Assembly (NCBI GenBank): GCA_902791785.1
Contig: CADAXH010000010.1
Coordinates: 1-18,069, forward strand
Source: an uncultured Ruminococcus sp.
GTDB taxonomy: Bacteria > Bacillota > Clostridia > Oscillospirales > CAG-272
DNA length: 18,069 nt
Direction of reading: 5' to 3'
Each line of letters starts with the position of its first letter. The stretch's first letter is position 1. Both the position numbers and the translations under genes were made by a program. Positions 1 through 5,479 of this stretch are shown piece after piece. The notes under the pieces are model-generated. The model searched no databases, had not been told where the DNA came from, and saw only the letters and a list, made by a program, of their open reading frames with translations.

Positions 1-17
1 TTTTTTTTTTTTTTTTT
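1..17. repeat. 17-base poly-T run at the window edge
   Basis: The window opens with 17 consecutive T residues, and the following 100 bases are also T-rich. This could be the tail of a terminator whose stem lies outside the window, or a homopolymer at a contig end. The run is longer than the usual 5-9 T of a terminator, so I cannot decide between these. Confidence 0.6.
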
Positions 18-114
18 CACTGTTGTGGAAACTCGACTTATTCAACACTTTTTTAAAATGTGTTCAGCATTGACGTTTTTATTGTATTTTTCTTGTATTT
101 TTATGCAATCTTAA

Positions 115-142
115 TTGACTTTTCTTCCTCTTTTGGTATAAT
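115..142 (+). promoter_or_regulatory. Strong sigma-A-type promoter for the sigma factor gene
   Basis: TTGACT (115-120) and TATAAT (137-142) are separated by 16 bases, with an extended -10 TGG (134-136) directly before the -10 box. The expected transcription start is near 149, giving a 5' leader of about 70 bases before the TTG start at 219. The leader holds a small inverted repeat GCATA-TT-TATGC (184-195). Confidence 0.8.
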
Positions 143-218
143 TATAGCAAATGTTCAGTCAATAGAAAAGCAAGCTGGTTAAAGCATATTTATGCGAGCC
201 TGAAGAGAAAGAAACAAA

Positions 219-782
219 TTGAAAAACACAAACGAGCCAAAGTACAGAATTGAACCCAACGGAGAGGAAATATCCTTCGAGGAACTTCTCTCCATGTATA
301 ACCCTTTGATTGCGTCTGCCGCATCAAACTGCAAAAACATCTACAAAATGAGAGACTGTGATGTTGACGATCTCAAACAGATAGCATGTATTGCTCTTTT
401 TAATGCCGCCAGACACTATTCAACTGACAAGAATGTAACTTTCGGCGCATATGCCAAAACCTGCATTGTAAATTCTCTTCAGAATTATGCAAAGAAGCAG
501 CTTCGCGACTCCGGTGACGAAGTCCTTATGATGGATGACGAAAACATGTCGTCAAACAGTCTGAGCGACTCTCCGGAAACAGTTGTGGTTTCTAATGAAT
601 ATGCAGCTGAGATGAGACAGAAAATCAACTCGGCACTCTCAGAGTTTGAGCAGGAAATACTCGGCCTGTACCTGAACAATTATTCATACGAGAAGATGGC
701 GGAAATGACCGGAAAAACGGTCAAGAGTGTGGACAACGCCATCACAAGGATAAAAAGCAAAATCAAAAAAATATTAAACTGA
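219..782 (+). CDS. RNA polymerase sigma factor, sigma-70 family (SigH-like)
   Basis: A 187-residue sigma factor with region 2 at about residues 20-95 and region 4 at about 133-187; regions 1 and 3 are missing. Region 2 has the DVDDLKQIACIALFNAA core and the TFGAYAKTCIVNSL stretch that bind core polymerase and melt the -10 element. Region 4 has the helix-turn-helix YSYEKMAEMTGKTVKSVDNA that reads the -35 element. Region 2 looks more like SigH-type factors than typical ECF factors (inference). No anti-sigma gene is adjacent. The start is a TTG at 219 with a weak purine-rich ribosome site (GAAGAGAAAG, 202-211). An in-frame TGA at 201 blocks a longer ATG start, and the next in-frame ATG (294) would cut into the start of region 2. 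Target genes are unknown. No terminator follows, so the zinc-ribbon gene may be co-transcribed. Confidence 0.85.
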   Translation: MKNTNEPKYRIEPNGEEISFEELLSMYNPLIASAASNCKNIYKMRDCDVDDLKQIACIALFNAARHYSTDKNVTFGAYAKTCIVNSLQNYAKKQLRDSGDEVLMMDDENMSSNSLSDSPETVVVSNEYAAEMRQKINSALSEFEQEILGLYLNNYSYEKMAEMTGKTVKSVDNAITRIKSKIKKILN

Positions 783-877
783 CAATATGCCCGAATAGCT
801 TAATAAAAGCGTTGTCAATCAAAGATGATGGTCAGAGTCCGTCTTGGGGCAATTAAATAAACCATATACGCAAAAGT

Positions 878-881
878 GAGG
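878..881 (+). promoter_or_regulatory. Ribosome binding site fixing the zinc-ribbon start at 891
   Basis: GAGG lies 9 bases before the ATG at 891. A longer reading that starts at the GTG at 876 would place the start codon inside this ribosome site, so the ATG is preferred. The 5' part of the 783-890 gap holds no convincing promoter or terminator. Confidence 0.6.
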
Positions 882-890
882 TATTATTCC

Positions 891-1184
891 ATGTACGAGG
901 ACAAAACACTGGTTTGTAAAGACTGTGGTAAAGAGTTCGTATTCACCGCCGGTGAACAGGAATTCTATGAGACCAAAGGTTTTTCTGAGCCTATCAGATG
1001 CAAGGAATGCCGTGACGCCAGAAAAGCTGCAGGTGCTCAAAAGAAACCGAGAGAACTTTTTGATGCAGTTTGCGCAGAGTGCGGAGAGCCATGCAAGGTT
1101 CCCTTCCAGCCAGTTGACGGTAGACCTGTTCTTTGTTCTTCATGCTTCAACAAGAAAAAAGAAGCAGAAGAAGCTGCTGATTGA
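891..1184 (+). CDS. Small double zinc-ribbon protein (CxxC-x17-CxxC type)
   Basis: A 97-residue soluble protein with two treble-clef-like zinc-binding modules. The first has C9-x2-C12 and C37-x2-C40 and begins MYEDKTLVCKDCGKEFVF, which I recognise as the 'probable zinc-ribbon' (zf-trcl-type) family common in Clostridia and other bacteria. The second has C61-x2-C64 and C82-x2-C85 with exactly 17 residues between the pairs, matching the family named CxxC-x17-CxxC. The linker and tail are rich in Lys, Arg and Glu. The family has no established function; nucleic-acid or ribosome association is a guess from the fold and charge. It follows the sigma factor by 108 bases in the same direction and ends at the bidirectional terminator at 1194-1241. 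Confidence 0.85.
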   Translation: MYEDKTLVCKDCGKEFVFTAGEQEFYETKGFSEPIRCKECRDARKAAGAQKKPRELFDAVCAECGEPCKVPFQPVDGRPVLCSSCFNKKKEAEEAAD

Positions 1185-1193
1185 CATCTGATC

Positions 1194-1241
1194 GAACAAA
1201 AAAATGAGGACGTCGTTCTTTTGACGTCCTGTTTTTTTGTT
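1194..1241. terminator. Bidirectional rho-independent terminator between convergent genes
   Basis: An 8-bp perfect stem AGGACGTC (1207-1214) / GACGTCCT (1223-1230) with an 8-base loop is flanked by A7 on the left and T7 on the right. The T run serves the plus-strand zinc-ribbon gene. The A run, read on the other strand as T7, serves the minus-strand lipoprotein, whose stop codon is 9 bases away. Confidence 0.9.
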
Positions 1242-1249
1242 ATCGGGAT

Positions 1250-1741
1250 TTATGCTTTTGTAAATTCAATCTCAAGAGCAAGTGTTACCTGCTGACCGCC
1301 TGTTGCTATGTTTACATTTACGAAAAGTGTGAGAACTCCGCTCTTTTCTACGAAATAGACATCAAATGTATAACCTTCAACATCATACATGTTTTCCATT
1401 CCGAGAAGATCAGCTACTGATCCGTTTGTCTGAACAACAAGTTTGCCGTCTTTCTTTGTGTACTGAACGGTTGATTCTTTTCCGTCAGCTGCCTTGAAGA
1501 TGACCTCTTTGTTTGTAACGGTCATTGTTTTGTCCTGCATATTTTCCTTTACAACTTTTTCTACGCTTGCATACTGATCCTTGAAAAGCGGATTTTCTTT
1601 TCCGTCAAGAAGAATCTTGTATGATGTCTTGCTGTACTTATATGTTGTGTTCTTTGAGCATGAAGCAACTGTCAGAATGCAGACAACTATCATCATAACT
1701 GCAGCAACAGCAGACAATACTCTTTTTGTTGTATTCTTCAT
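1250..1741 (-). CDS. Small secreted lipoprotein of unknown function
   Basis: A 163-residue protein with a lipoprotein signal peptide: MKNTTKR, a hydrophobic stretch, then the lipobox VASC with the lipidated Cys at about residue 28. The mature part is Lys-, Thr- and Val-rich and ends in an alternating beta pattern (about residues 110-163), suggesting a small beta-barrel or lipocalin-like domain on the outer face of the membrane (inference). I do not recognise the family. The start at 1741 is set by a perfect AGGAGG 8 bases upstream; a longer reading to 1795 would ignore it. It is convergent with the zinc-ribbon gene and divergent from another lipoprotein, with which it shares only size and export route. 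Confidence 0.8.
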   Translation of the reverse strand: MKNTTKRVLSAVAAVMMIVVCILTVASCSKNTTYKYSKTSYKILLDGKENPLFKDQYASVEKVVKENMQDKTMTVTNKEVIFKAADGKESTVQYTKKDGKLVVQTNGSVADLLGMENMYDVEGYTFDVYFVEKSGVLTLFVNVNIATGGQQVTLALEIEFTKA

Positions 1742-1749
1742 TATCCTTA

Positions 1750-1755
1750 CCTCCT
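1750..1755 (-). promoter_or_regulatory. Ribosome binding site fixing the lipoprotein start at 1741
   Basis: On the minus strand AGGAGG lies 8 bases before the ATG at 1741. It decides between this start and an upstream one at 1795, which would add 18 residues ahead of the signal peptide. Confidence 0.8.
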
Positions 1756-1800
1756 GAATATTTGTCACGCCACTGAAAATGGCCTTTGTTGACAAATTTT

Positions 1801-1829
1801 ATACTACAATAATCCACCTTGAATTTCAA
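1801..1829 (-). promoter_or_regulatory. Possible promoter of the minus-strand lipoprotein
   Basis: On the minus strand TTGAAA (1829-1824) is followed after 17 bases by TAGTAT (1806-1801), a 4-of-6 match to the -10 consensus. The leader would be about 50 bases. The -35 box lies inside the palindrome at 1818-1830. Confidence 0.4.
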
Positions 1830-1844
1830 GTGTTTTGGCCAAAA
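1818..1844. repeat. Two adjacent palindromes between the divergent lipoprotein genes
   Basis: CTTGAA-T-TTCAAG (1818-1830) is a perfect 13-base palindrome. Two bases later TTTTGGCCAAAA (1833-1844) is a perfect 12-base palindrome. The first covers the -35 box proposed for the minus-strand lipoprotein. Both could be operators for a dimeric regulator, but no regulator gene is nearby and palindromes of this size in AT-rich DNA can arise by chance. Confidence 0.5.
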
Positions 1845-1897
1845 AACCCGATTGTCCGGCCGTTTTTTTCGGGGTTGGCAAAATCGTCTCATCTTTG

Positions 1898-1926
1898 TTG
1901 CACTTACTTTATTTATATGATATAAT
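1898..1926 (+). promoter_or_regulatory. Strong promoter of the plus-strand lipoprotein
   Basis: TTGCAC (1898-1903), a 17-base spacer and a perfect TATAAT (1921-1926), preceded by an extended -10 TGA (1918-1920). Transcription would start near 1933, about 20 bases before the ATG at 1953. This rules out a longer reading frame beginning at 1932. Confidence 0.8.
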
Positions 1927-1941
1927 TCCATTTGCAAATCC

Positions 1942-1946
1942 GGAGG
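1942..1946 (+). promoter_or_regulatory. Ribosome binding site fixing the lipoprotein start at 1953
   Basis: GGAGG lies 6 bases before the ATG at 1953 and supports that start over 1932. Confidence 0.8.
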
Positions 1947-1952
1947 TATTTT

Positions 1953-2585
1953 ATGAAGACAAAAATCTTATCTCTAATACTCGCTGTGTCAGTGCTGCTT
2001 TTAGTGTTCACTTCATGTTCAGGCAAAAATGACGACACACCGAAAGGCATGTACAGAATCGGAGGAGAGGCAAACTCTTATCACCTGTATGTACCGACCA
2101 CATGGACGGAAAAATCCGCAACCGGATTCACAAGTGCAGCATGCCAGGACAAAAGCAACATATCCATGCAGGTACTGTCAGTCAAAGGCATATTCACAAA
2201 TGGTGCGGACGGCTACGCCATAATGACCAACAGCAACACCTATTACGAGATCAACGATTACTTTACAAAAGAATACTTCCCTTACCTCACTGCAACTTTT
2301 TCAAATGTTGAACTGAAAGAGAGCTTCACCACAAACCAGACCCTGGGCGGATGCAAACACACCGCAAAGTACGTTTACACAATAACACGTGACGAAGTCA
2401 GAGAAGAAACGCAGAAGGAAAATGAAGAAGGCAAAGTGCTCGTCGCAAAGCAGGAGTACACCATCATGCAGATTTTTGCTGCATATGACAGCTCCATTTA
2501 CATCTTCACATATACGGCAACAACTGAAAACTACAACCTCCACCTCGAAGAGGTAAACCTAATAATCGAAAACTTCAAATTCTGA
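1953..2585 (+). CDS. Secreted lipoprotein, possibly PsbP-like fold
   Basis: A 210-residue protein with a lipoprotein signal peptide (MKTKILSLILAVSVLLLVF) and lipobox FTSC; the lipidated Cys is at about residue 22. The mature domain opens with YHLYVPTTWT, continues with alternating beta strands and two helices, and ends in LHLEEVNLIIENFKF. This order resembles small PsbP/Mog1-like lipoproteins of Firmicutes, but it is a pattern impression and not a firm family call. A charged stretch at about 152-165 (EVREETQKENEEGKV) looks like an exposed hairpin. It has its own promoter and ends at a terminator, so it is probably monocistronic. Confidence 0.75.
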   Translation: MKTKILSLILAVSVLLLVFTSCSGKNDDTPKGMYRIGGEANSYHLYVPTTWTEKSATGFTSAACQDKSNISMQVLSVKGIFTNGADGYAIMTNSNTYYEINDYFTKEYFPYLTATFSNVELKESFTTNQTLGGCKHTAKYVYTITRDEVREETQKENEEGKVLVAKQEYTIMQIFAAYDSSIYIFTYTATTENYNLHLEEVNLIIENFKF

Positions 2586-2589
2586 AATG

Positions 2590-2613
2590 CAGGCAGCCAA
2601 TCTGCCTGTTTTT
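2590..2613 (+). terminator. Rho-independent terminator after the lipoprotein
   Basis: CAGGCAG (2590-2596) pairs perfectly with CTGCCTG (2602-2608) across a 5-base CCAAT loop, followed by five T residues. Only 17 bases separate the end of this hairpin from the next start codon, so it may also act as an attenuator for the downstream operon. Confidence 0.8.
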
Positions 2614-2630
2614 CACAAGAGAGAGACTCT

Positions 2631-3812
2631 ATGGAACATTATCTTGACAACAGTGCAACAACTCCGATACTGGACTGTGTGCTGAAAAAAATGAATGAAA
2701 TATATACAGAAAACTACGGAAACCCTTCAAGTCTTCACGAGAAGGGATATCTTGCACAGAAGGTTATAGAAGAATCAAAGAAAACCATTCTGTCGACTCT
2801 TACTCCGTCAGGTTCGTCCTTCACAAGCAATCAGCTCATCTTCACATCTTGCGGAACTGAGGCTTCAAACCTTGCAATTCTGGGCTTTGCCGGAAGCAAG
2901 GCAAGAAACGCAGGCAAAAAATTCATATTCGGGGAAACAGAGCACGCCTCGGTAATCAACTGCGCCAAACATCTCGAATCGCTCGGATACAAAGTTGCAT
3001 TCATTCCATCACCAAAGGGAAAATTGGACATGGAAAGATATGCATCCGAACTGACGCAGGACACAGTATTTGTCTCTGCAATGCTTGTGAACAACGAGAC
3101 CGGAGCTGTCAACAACATAAATGAGATTGCATCAATGGCCCGTGCTGCAAACCCCGACGTTATAATTCATTGTGATCTTGTGCAGGGATACATGAAATTT
3201 CCAAAAAGTCTGTTTTCATCTGCAGACATGCTGACAATAAGCGCTCACAAGATCGGAGGCCCGAAGGGTGTCGGCGCACTGTATGTGTCGGGCAAAGTCC
3301 TGAAGCTCAGGGCATTATCCCCTGTCATGTTCGGAGGAGGACAGGAAAACGGATTCAGATCCGGAACCGAAAATGTTGCGGGAATTGCAGGTTTTGCAGA
3401 AGCTGTAAAGTATTATTCGGACCATTCTTCAAAAATTACCGGGCTGTTTGAAGAACTTAACAGACAGACCCGTACAATGCTCGGGCAGATCGGCGACGAA
3501 CGAATTGTTATAAACACACCCGAAAGTGAAATCAGGGCAGACCATATAATCAATGTAACCGTGAGAGGTATCAGAAGCGAAACAATGCTGCACTTTTTGT
3601 CTTCGAAGCAGGTATATGTATCCAGCGGAAGCGCGTGCGCATCAAACACTAATTCCAGGAGTCACGTTCTGAAGAGTTTCGGTCTTGAAGACAAGGACAT
3701 AGATTCTTCGATCAGAATCAGCTTCGGTGTACAGAATACAAAAGAAGACGTTGATGCTCTCGTCAGCGGAATACAGGAAGGGCTGGCAACACTGTCTTCC
3801 AGAAGGAAATAA
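2631..3812 (+). CDS. Cysteine desulfurase, NifS/IscS family
   Basis: A 393-residue PLP enzyme, normal length for the family. It takes sulfur from L-cysteine, giving alanine and an enzyme-bound persulfide used for Fe-S clusters, thiolated tRNA or cofactors. The N-terminus YLDNSATTP is the family signature. K207 in the SAHKIGGPKG motif is the expected PLP lysine. C336 in SSGSACASN is the expected persulfide-carrying cysteine, in the longer loop typical of group I (IscS/NifS) enzymes and not SufS. FGGGQENGFRSGTENVAG is also conserved. No scaffold (IscU) gene is adjacent. It heads a tight operon, 3 bases before tsaE, so sulfur supply for tRNA modification is one possible role (inference). The ribosome site is GAGAGAG before the ATG. 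No promoter is visible in the 17 bases after the preceding terminator. Confidence 0.93.
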   Translation: MEHYLDNSATTPILDCVLKKMNEIYTENYGNPSSLHEKGYLAQKVIEESKKTILSTLTPSGSSFTSNQLIFTSCGTEASNLAILGFAGSKARNAGKKFIFGETEHASVINCAKHLESLGYKVAFIPSPKGKLDMERYASELTQDTVFVSAMLVNNETGAVNNINEIASMARAANPDVIIHCDLVQGYMKFPKSLFSSADMLTISAHKIGGPKGVGALYVSGKVLKLRALSPVMFGGGQENGFRSGTENVAGIAGFAEAVKYYSDHSSKITGLFEELNRQTRTMLGQIGDERIVINTPESEIRADHIINVTVRGIRSETMLHFLSSKQVYVSSGSACASNTNSRSHVLKSFGLEDKDIDSSIRISFGVQNTKEDVDALVSGIQEGLATLSSRRK

Positions 3813-3815
3813 ACT

Positions 3816-4244
3816 ATGATTCAGGAAATAAAAAACGTTTCTGTATATTCTCCGGAAGAGACAGAAAAGGTAGGCGCTGAATTCTCAAGGATGCTGAAAT
3901 CGGGAGATTTTGTTGCATTCAAAGGTGATCTCGGTGCGGGAAAAACCACTTTTATTCGCGGAATGGCTTCTGTACTGTGTCCGAAAGCAAGGGTCCAGAG
4001 CCCCACATATACAGTCGTCAACGAATACAAGGGCAATCCCCCTCTCTTCCATTTCGACATGTACAGGATTACAGATGAAGACTCGCTCTATGGAATAGGC
4101 TTTTTTGACTATCTGGACAGGGACGGTATTTCCGTGTGCGAATGGAGCGAACAGATAGAAGAATACCTGCCCGAAGACAGGTATGTGGTTGAAATACTCA
4201 GAACCGATGACAATTCCGGAAGAATCATTAAAATTTACAGGTGA
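3816..4244 (+). CDS. tsaE: tRNA t6A biosynthesis ATPase TsaE
   Basis: A 142-residue cytoplasmic ATPase of the TsaE (YjeE) family. With TsaB and TsaD it forms the complex that transfers threonylcarbamoyl to A37 of ANN-decoding tRNAs; TsaE supplies ATP hydrolysis that resets the complex. The Walker A motif is GDLGAGKTT with K43 and T44. The switch-like QSPTYTVVNEY (61-71), HFDMYR (79-84) and CEWSEQIEEYLPED (108-121) motifs are all present. Length is normal for the family. It is 3 bases after the desulfurase gene and 3 bases before tsaB, so translational coupling is likely. The ribosome site AGAAGGA lies in the end of the upstream gene. Confidence 0.95.
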   Translation: MIQEIKNVSVYSPEETEKVGAEFSRMLKSGDFVAFKGDLGAGKTTFIRGMASVLCPKARVQSPTYTVVNEYKGNPPLFHFDMYRITDEDSLYGIGFFDYLDRDGISVCEWSEQIEEYLPEDRYVVEILRTDDNSGRIIKIYR

Positions 4245-4247
4245 ACT

Positions 4248-4964
4248 ATGTTGATATTATCTGCTGACACAACAGCAAGAACGGCGACTGCCGCAATCTG
4301 CAATGACAAAACGTGTCTTGGACTCGTCCAGAAAACGGAAGAAGTCACGCACAGCGAAATAATGATGGTGGAAATAGACAGACTGCTGAAAAATGCAGGA
4401 CTCAGCCTGTCGGACATTGATATGTTTGCCATTTCTGCAGGCCCGGGATCATTTACAGGCGTAAGAATAGGCGTTTCGCTCATAAAAGGACTCAGTTTCA
4501 TGTCGGGAAAGCCCGTGGTTGGCGTATCAAGCCTGGAATCTCTCGCCGAGAATGGCAGAGGAACTGAAAAACGCTTCATCGCATGTTCCGTCATGGATGC
4601 AAGAAGGAACCAGCTTTACAATGCCATTTTCGAATATGACGGAGATGTGCGGACAAGACTGTGCGAGGACAGACTGATAAGCGCTGACGCACTGGCCTCT
4701 GAACTTGAGCATTTTGATTTGCCCGTATACTTTTTCGGCGACGGAACACATATTGCCCGCAAGGCTTTTCCGAAATGCAGGACAACTCCCGACGCAATGG
4801 TTTACCAGAATGCCTCGTCTGTTGCATCGGTTGCGTTTGAGCTGTACAATTCATCAAAAGACAAATCTTTGTTCAATGACACTATGCTCCGCCCTGTGTA
4901 CCTGAGGGACTCACAGGCAGAGAGAGAATACAAACAGAAAAACGGAGGCGCGGATAATGAGTAA
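4248..4964 (+). CDS. tsaB: tRNA t6A biosynthesis protein TsaB
   Basis: A 238-residue ASKHA-fold protein, the inactive partner that dimerises with TsaD in t6A synthesis. The N-terminal LSADTTARTATAAI strand pair and SAGPGSFTGVRIG (about 65-77) are the family hallmarks. Length is typical. It follows tsaE by 3 bases, and the ribosome site AGGTG covers the tsaE stop codon. Its end overlaps the rpiB start by 8 bases. In many Firmicutes rimI and tsaD come next; here both are absent and rpiB takes their place, so TsaD must be encoded elsewhere. Confidence 0.94.
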   Translation: MLILSADTTARTATAAICNDKTCLGLVQKTEEVTHSEIMMVEIDRLLKNAGLSLSDIDMFAISAGPGSFTGVRIGVSLIKGLSFMSGKPVVGVSSLESLAENGRGTEKRFIACSVMDARRNQLYNAIFEYDGDVRTRLCEDRLISADALASELEHFDLPVYFFGDGTHIARKAFPKCRTTPDAMVYQNASSVASVAFELYNSSKDKSLFNDTMLRPVYLRDSQAEREYKQKNGGADNE

Positions 4965-5388
4965 AATAGCTGTTGCTGCAGATCATGCGGGATACGAATT
5001 CAAGGATGCACTGGCATCTTACCTCAGAGAAAAGGGATACGATGTCATTGACCTGGGCACCAATTCTCCAGACTCGGTTGACTACCCTGTTTATGCAAAG
5101 AAACTGTGCAGTTCAGTCCTGTCGGGCGAATGCGAAAAAGGAATTCTTGTCTGCGGAACAGGAATAGGAATGAGCATTGCCGCAAACAGGAACAAAGGCA
5201 TCAGGGCGGCTCTTTGCACAATTCCCGAATATGCCAGACTTGCCCGCGAGCACAACAATGCAAATGTTCTCTGCCTGGGTGCAAGATTCGTCGGTTTTGA
5301 CGAGGCAGTAAAAATAACCGATGTCTTTTTAAACACGGAATTTTTGGGCGGAAGACACCAGAACAGAGTCAATCAACTTGACACTTGA
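4957..5388 (+). CDS. rpiB: Ribose-5-phosphate isomerase B
   Basis: A 143-residue cytoplasmic isomerase that interconverts ribose 5-phosphate and ribulose 5-phosphate in the pentose phosphate pathway; some relatives act on allose or galactose phosphates. Key residues are visible: D9-H10 in AADHAGYEFK, catalytic C66 in CGTGIGMSIAANRNKGIRA, and H99 in REHNNANVLCLGAR. C66 and H99 fall at the same numbers as in the E. coli enzyme. It overlaps tsaB by 8 bases and has a clear GGAGG (4944-4948) inside tsaB. Its stop codon lies within the -35 box of the next gene's promoter, and no terminator separates them. Confidence 0.95.
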   Translation: MSKIAVAADHAGYEFKDALASYLREKGYDVIDLGTNSPDSVDYPVYAKKLCSSVLSGECEKGILVCGTGIGMSIAANRNKGIRAALCTIPEYARLAREHNNANVLCLGARFVGFDEAVKITDVFLNTEFLGGRHQNRVNQLDT

Positions 5389-5413
5389 AAAGAGGATGTC
5401 AGTTTGATATAAT
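5378..5413 (+). promoter_or_regulatory. Promoter of the Ig-like surface protein, overlapping the rpiB stop
   Basis: TTGAAA (5385-5390), a 17-base spacer and TATAAT (5408-5413), with extended -10 TGA (5405-5407). The rpiB stop codon is bases 5386-5388, inside the -35 box. A perfect -35 consensus TTGACA (5378-5383) lies just upstream, but its spacing of 24 is too long to work with this -10. Confidence 0.8.
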
Positions 5414-5421
5414 TTGATGTG

Positions 5422-5440
5422 TAATAATTTTTGATTATTA
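5422..5440 (+). other. AU-only hairpin at the expected 5' end of the surface-protein mRNA
   Basis: TAATAAT (5422-5428) pairs with ATTATTA (5434-5440) across a 5-base loop, only a few bases after the expected transcription start. It is weak thermodynamically but well placed to act as a 5' stabilising structure. A clear ribosome site AAAGGAAG (5463-5470) follows before the ATG at 5480. Confidence 0.4.
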
Positions 5441-5479
5441 TATTTTCAAAAGATTAAAATCGAAAGGAAGATTATTTCA

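Noticed and set aside
1..17. Poly-T run read as a definite terminator
   Set aside because: No stem is visible within the window and 17 T is longer than usual; it may be a contig-end artefact.
783..877. Promoter for the zinc-ribbon gene (TTGTCA at 812 or TTGGGG at 844)
   Set aside because: Neither has a -10 hexamer at an acceptable distance.
925..1191. 88-codon frame inside the zinc-ribbon gene
   Set aside because: The overlapping frame has eight correctly spaced cysteines of a known family; this one has no recognisable pattern.
1638..1937. 99-codon minus-strand frame across the lipoprotein intergenic region
   Set aside because: It crosses both promoters and overlaps the lipoprotein start in another frame.
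5378..5383. Perfect TTGACA as the real -35 box of the surface-protein promoter
   Set aside because: Its 24-base distance to TATAAT is too long, while TTGAAA at 5385 has the ideal 17.
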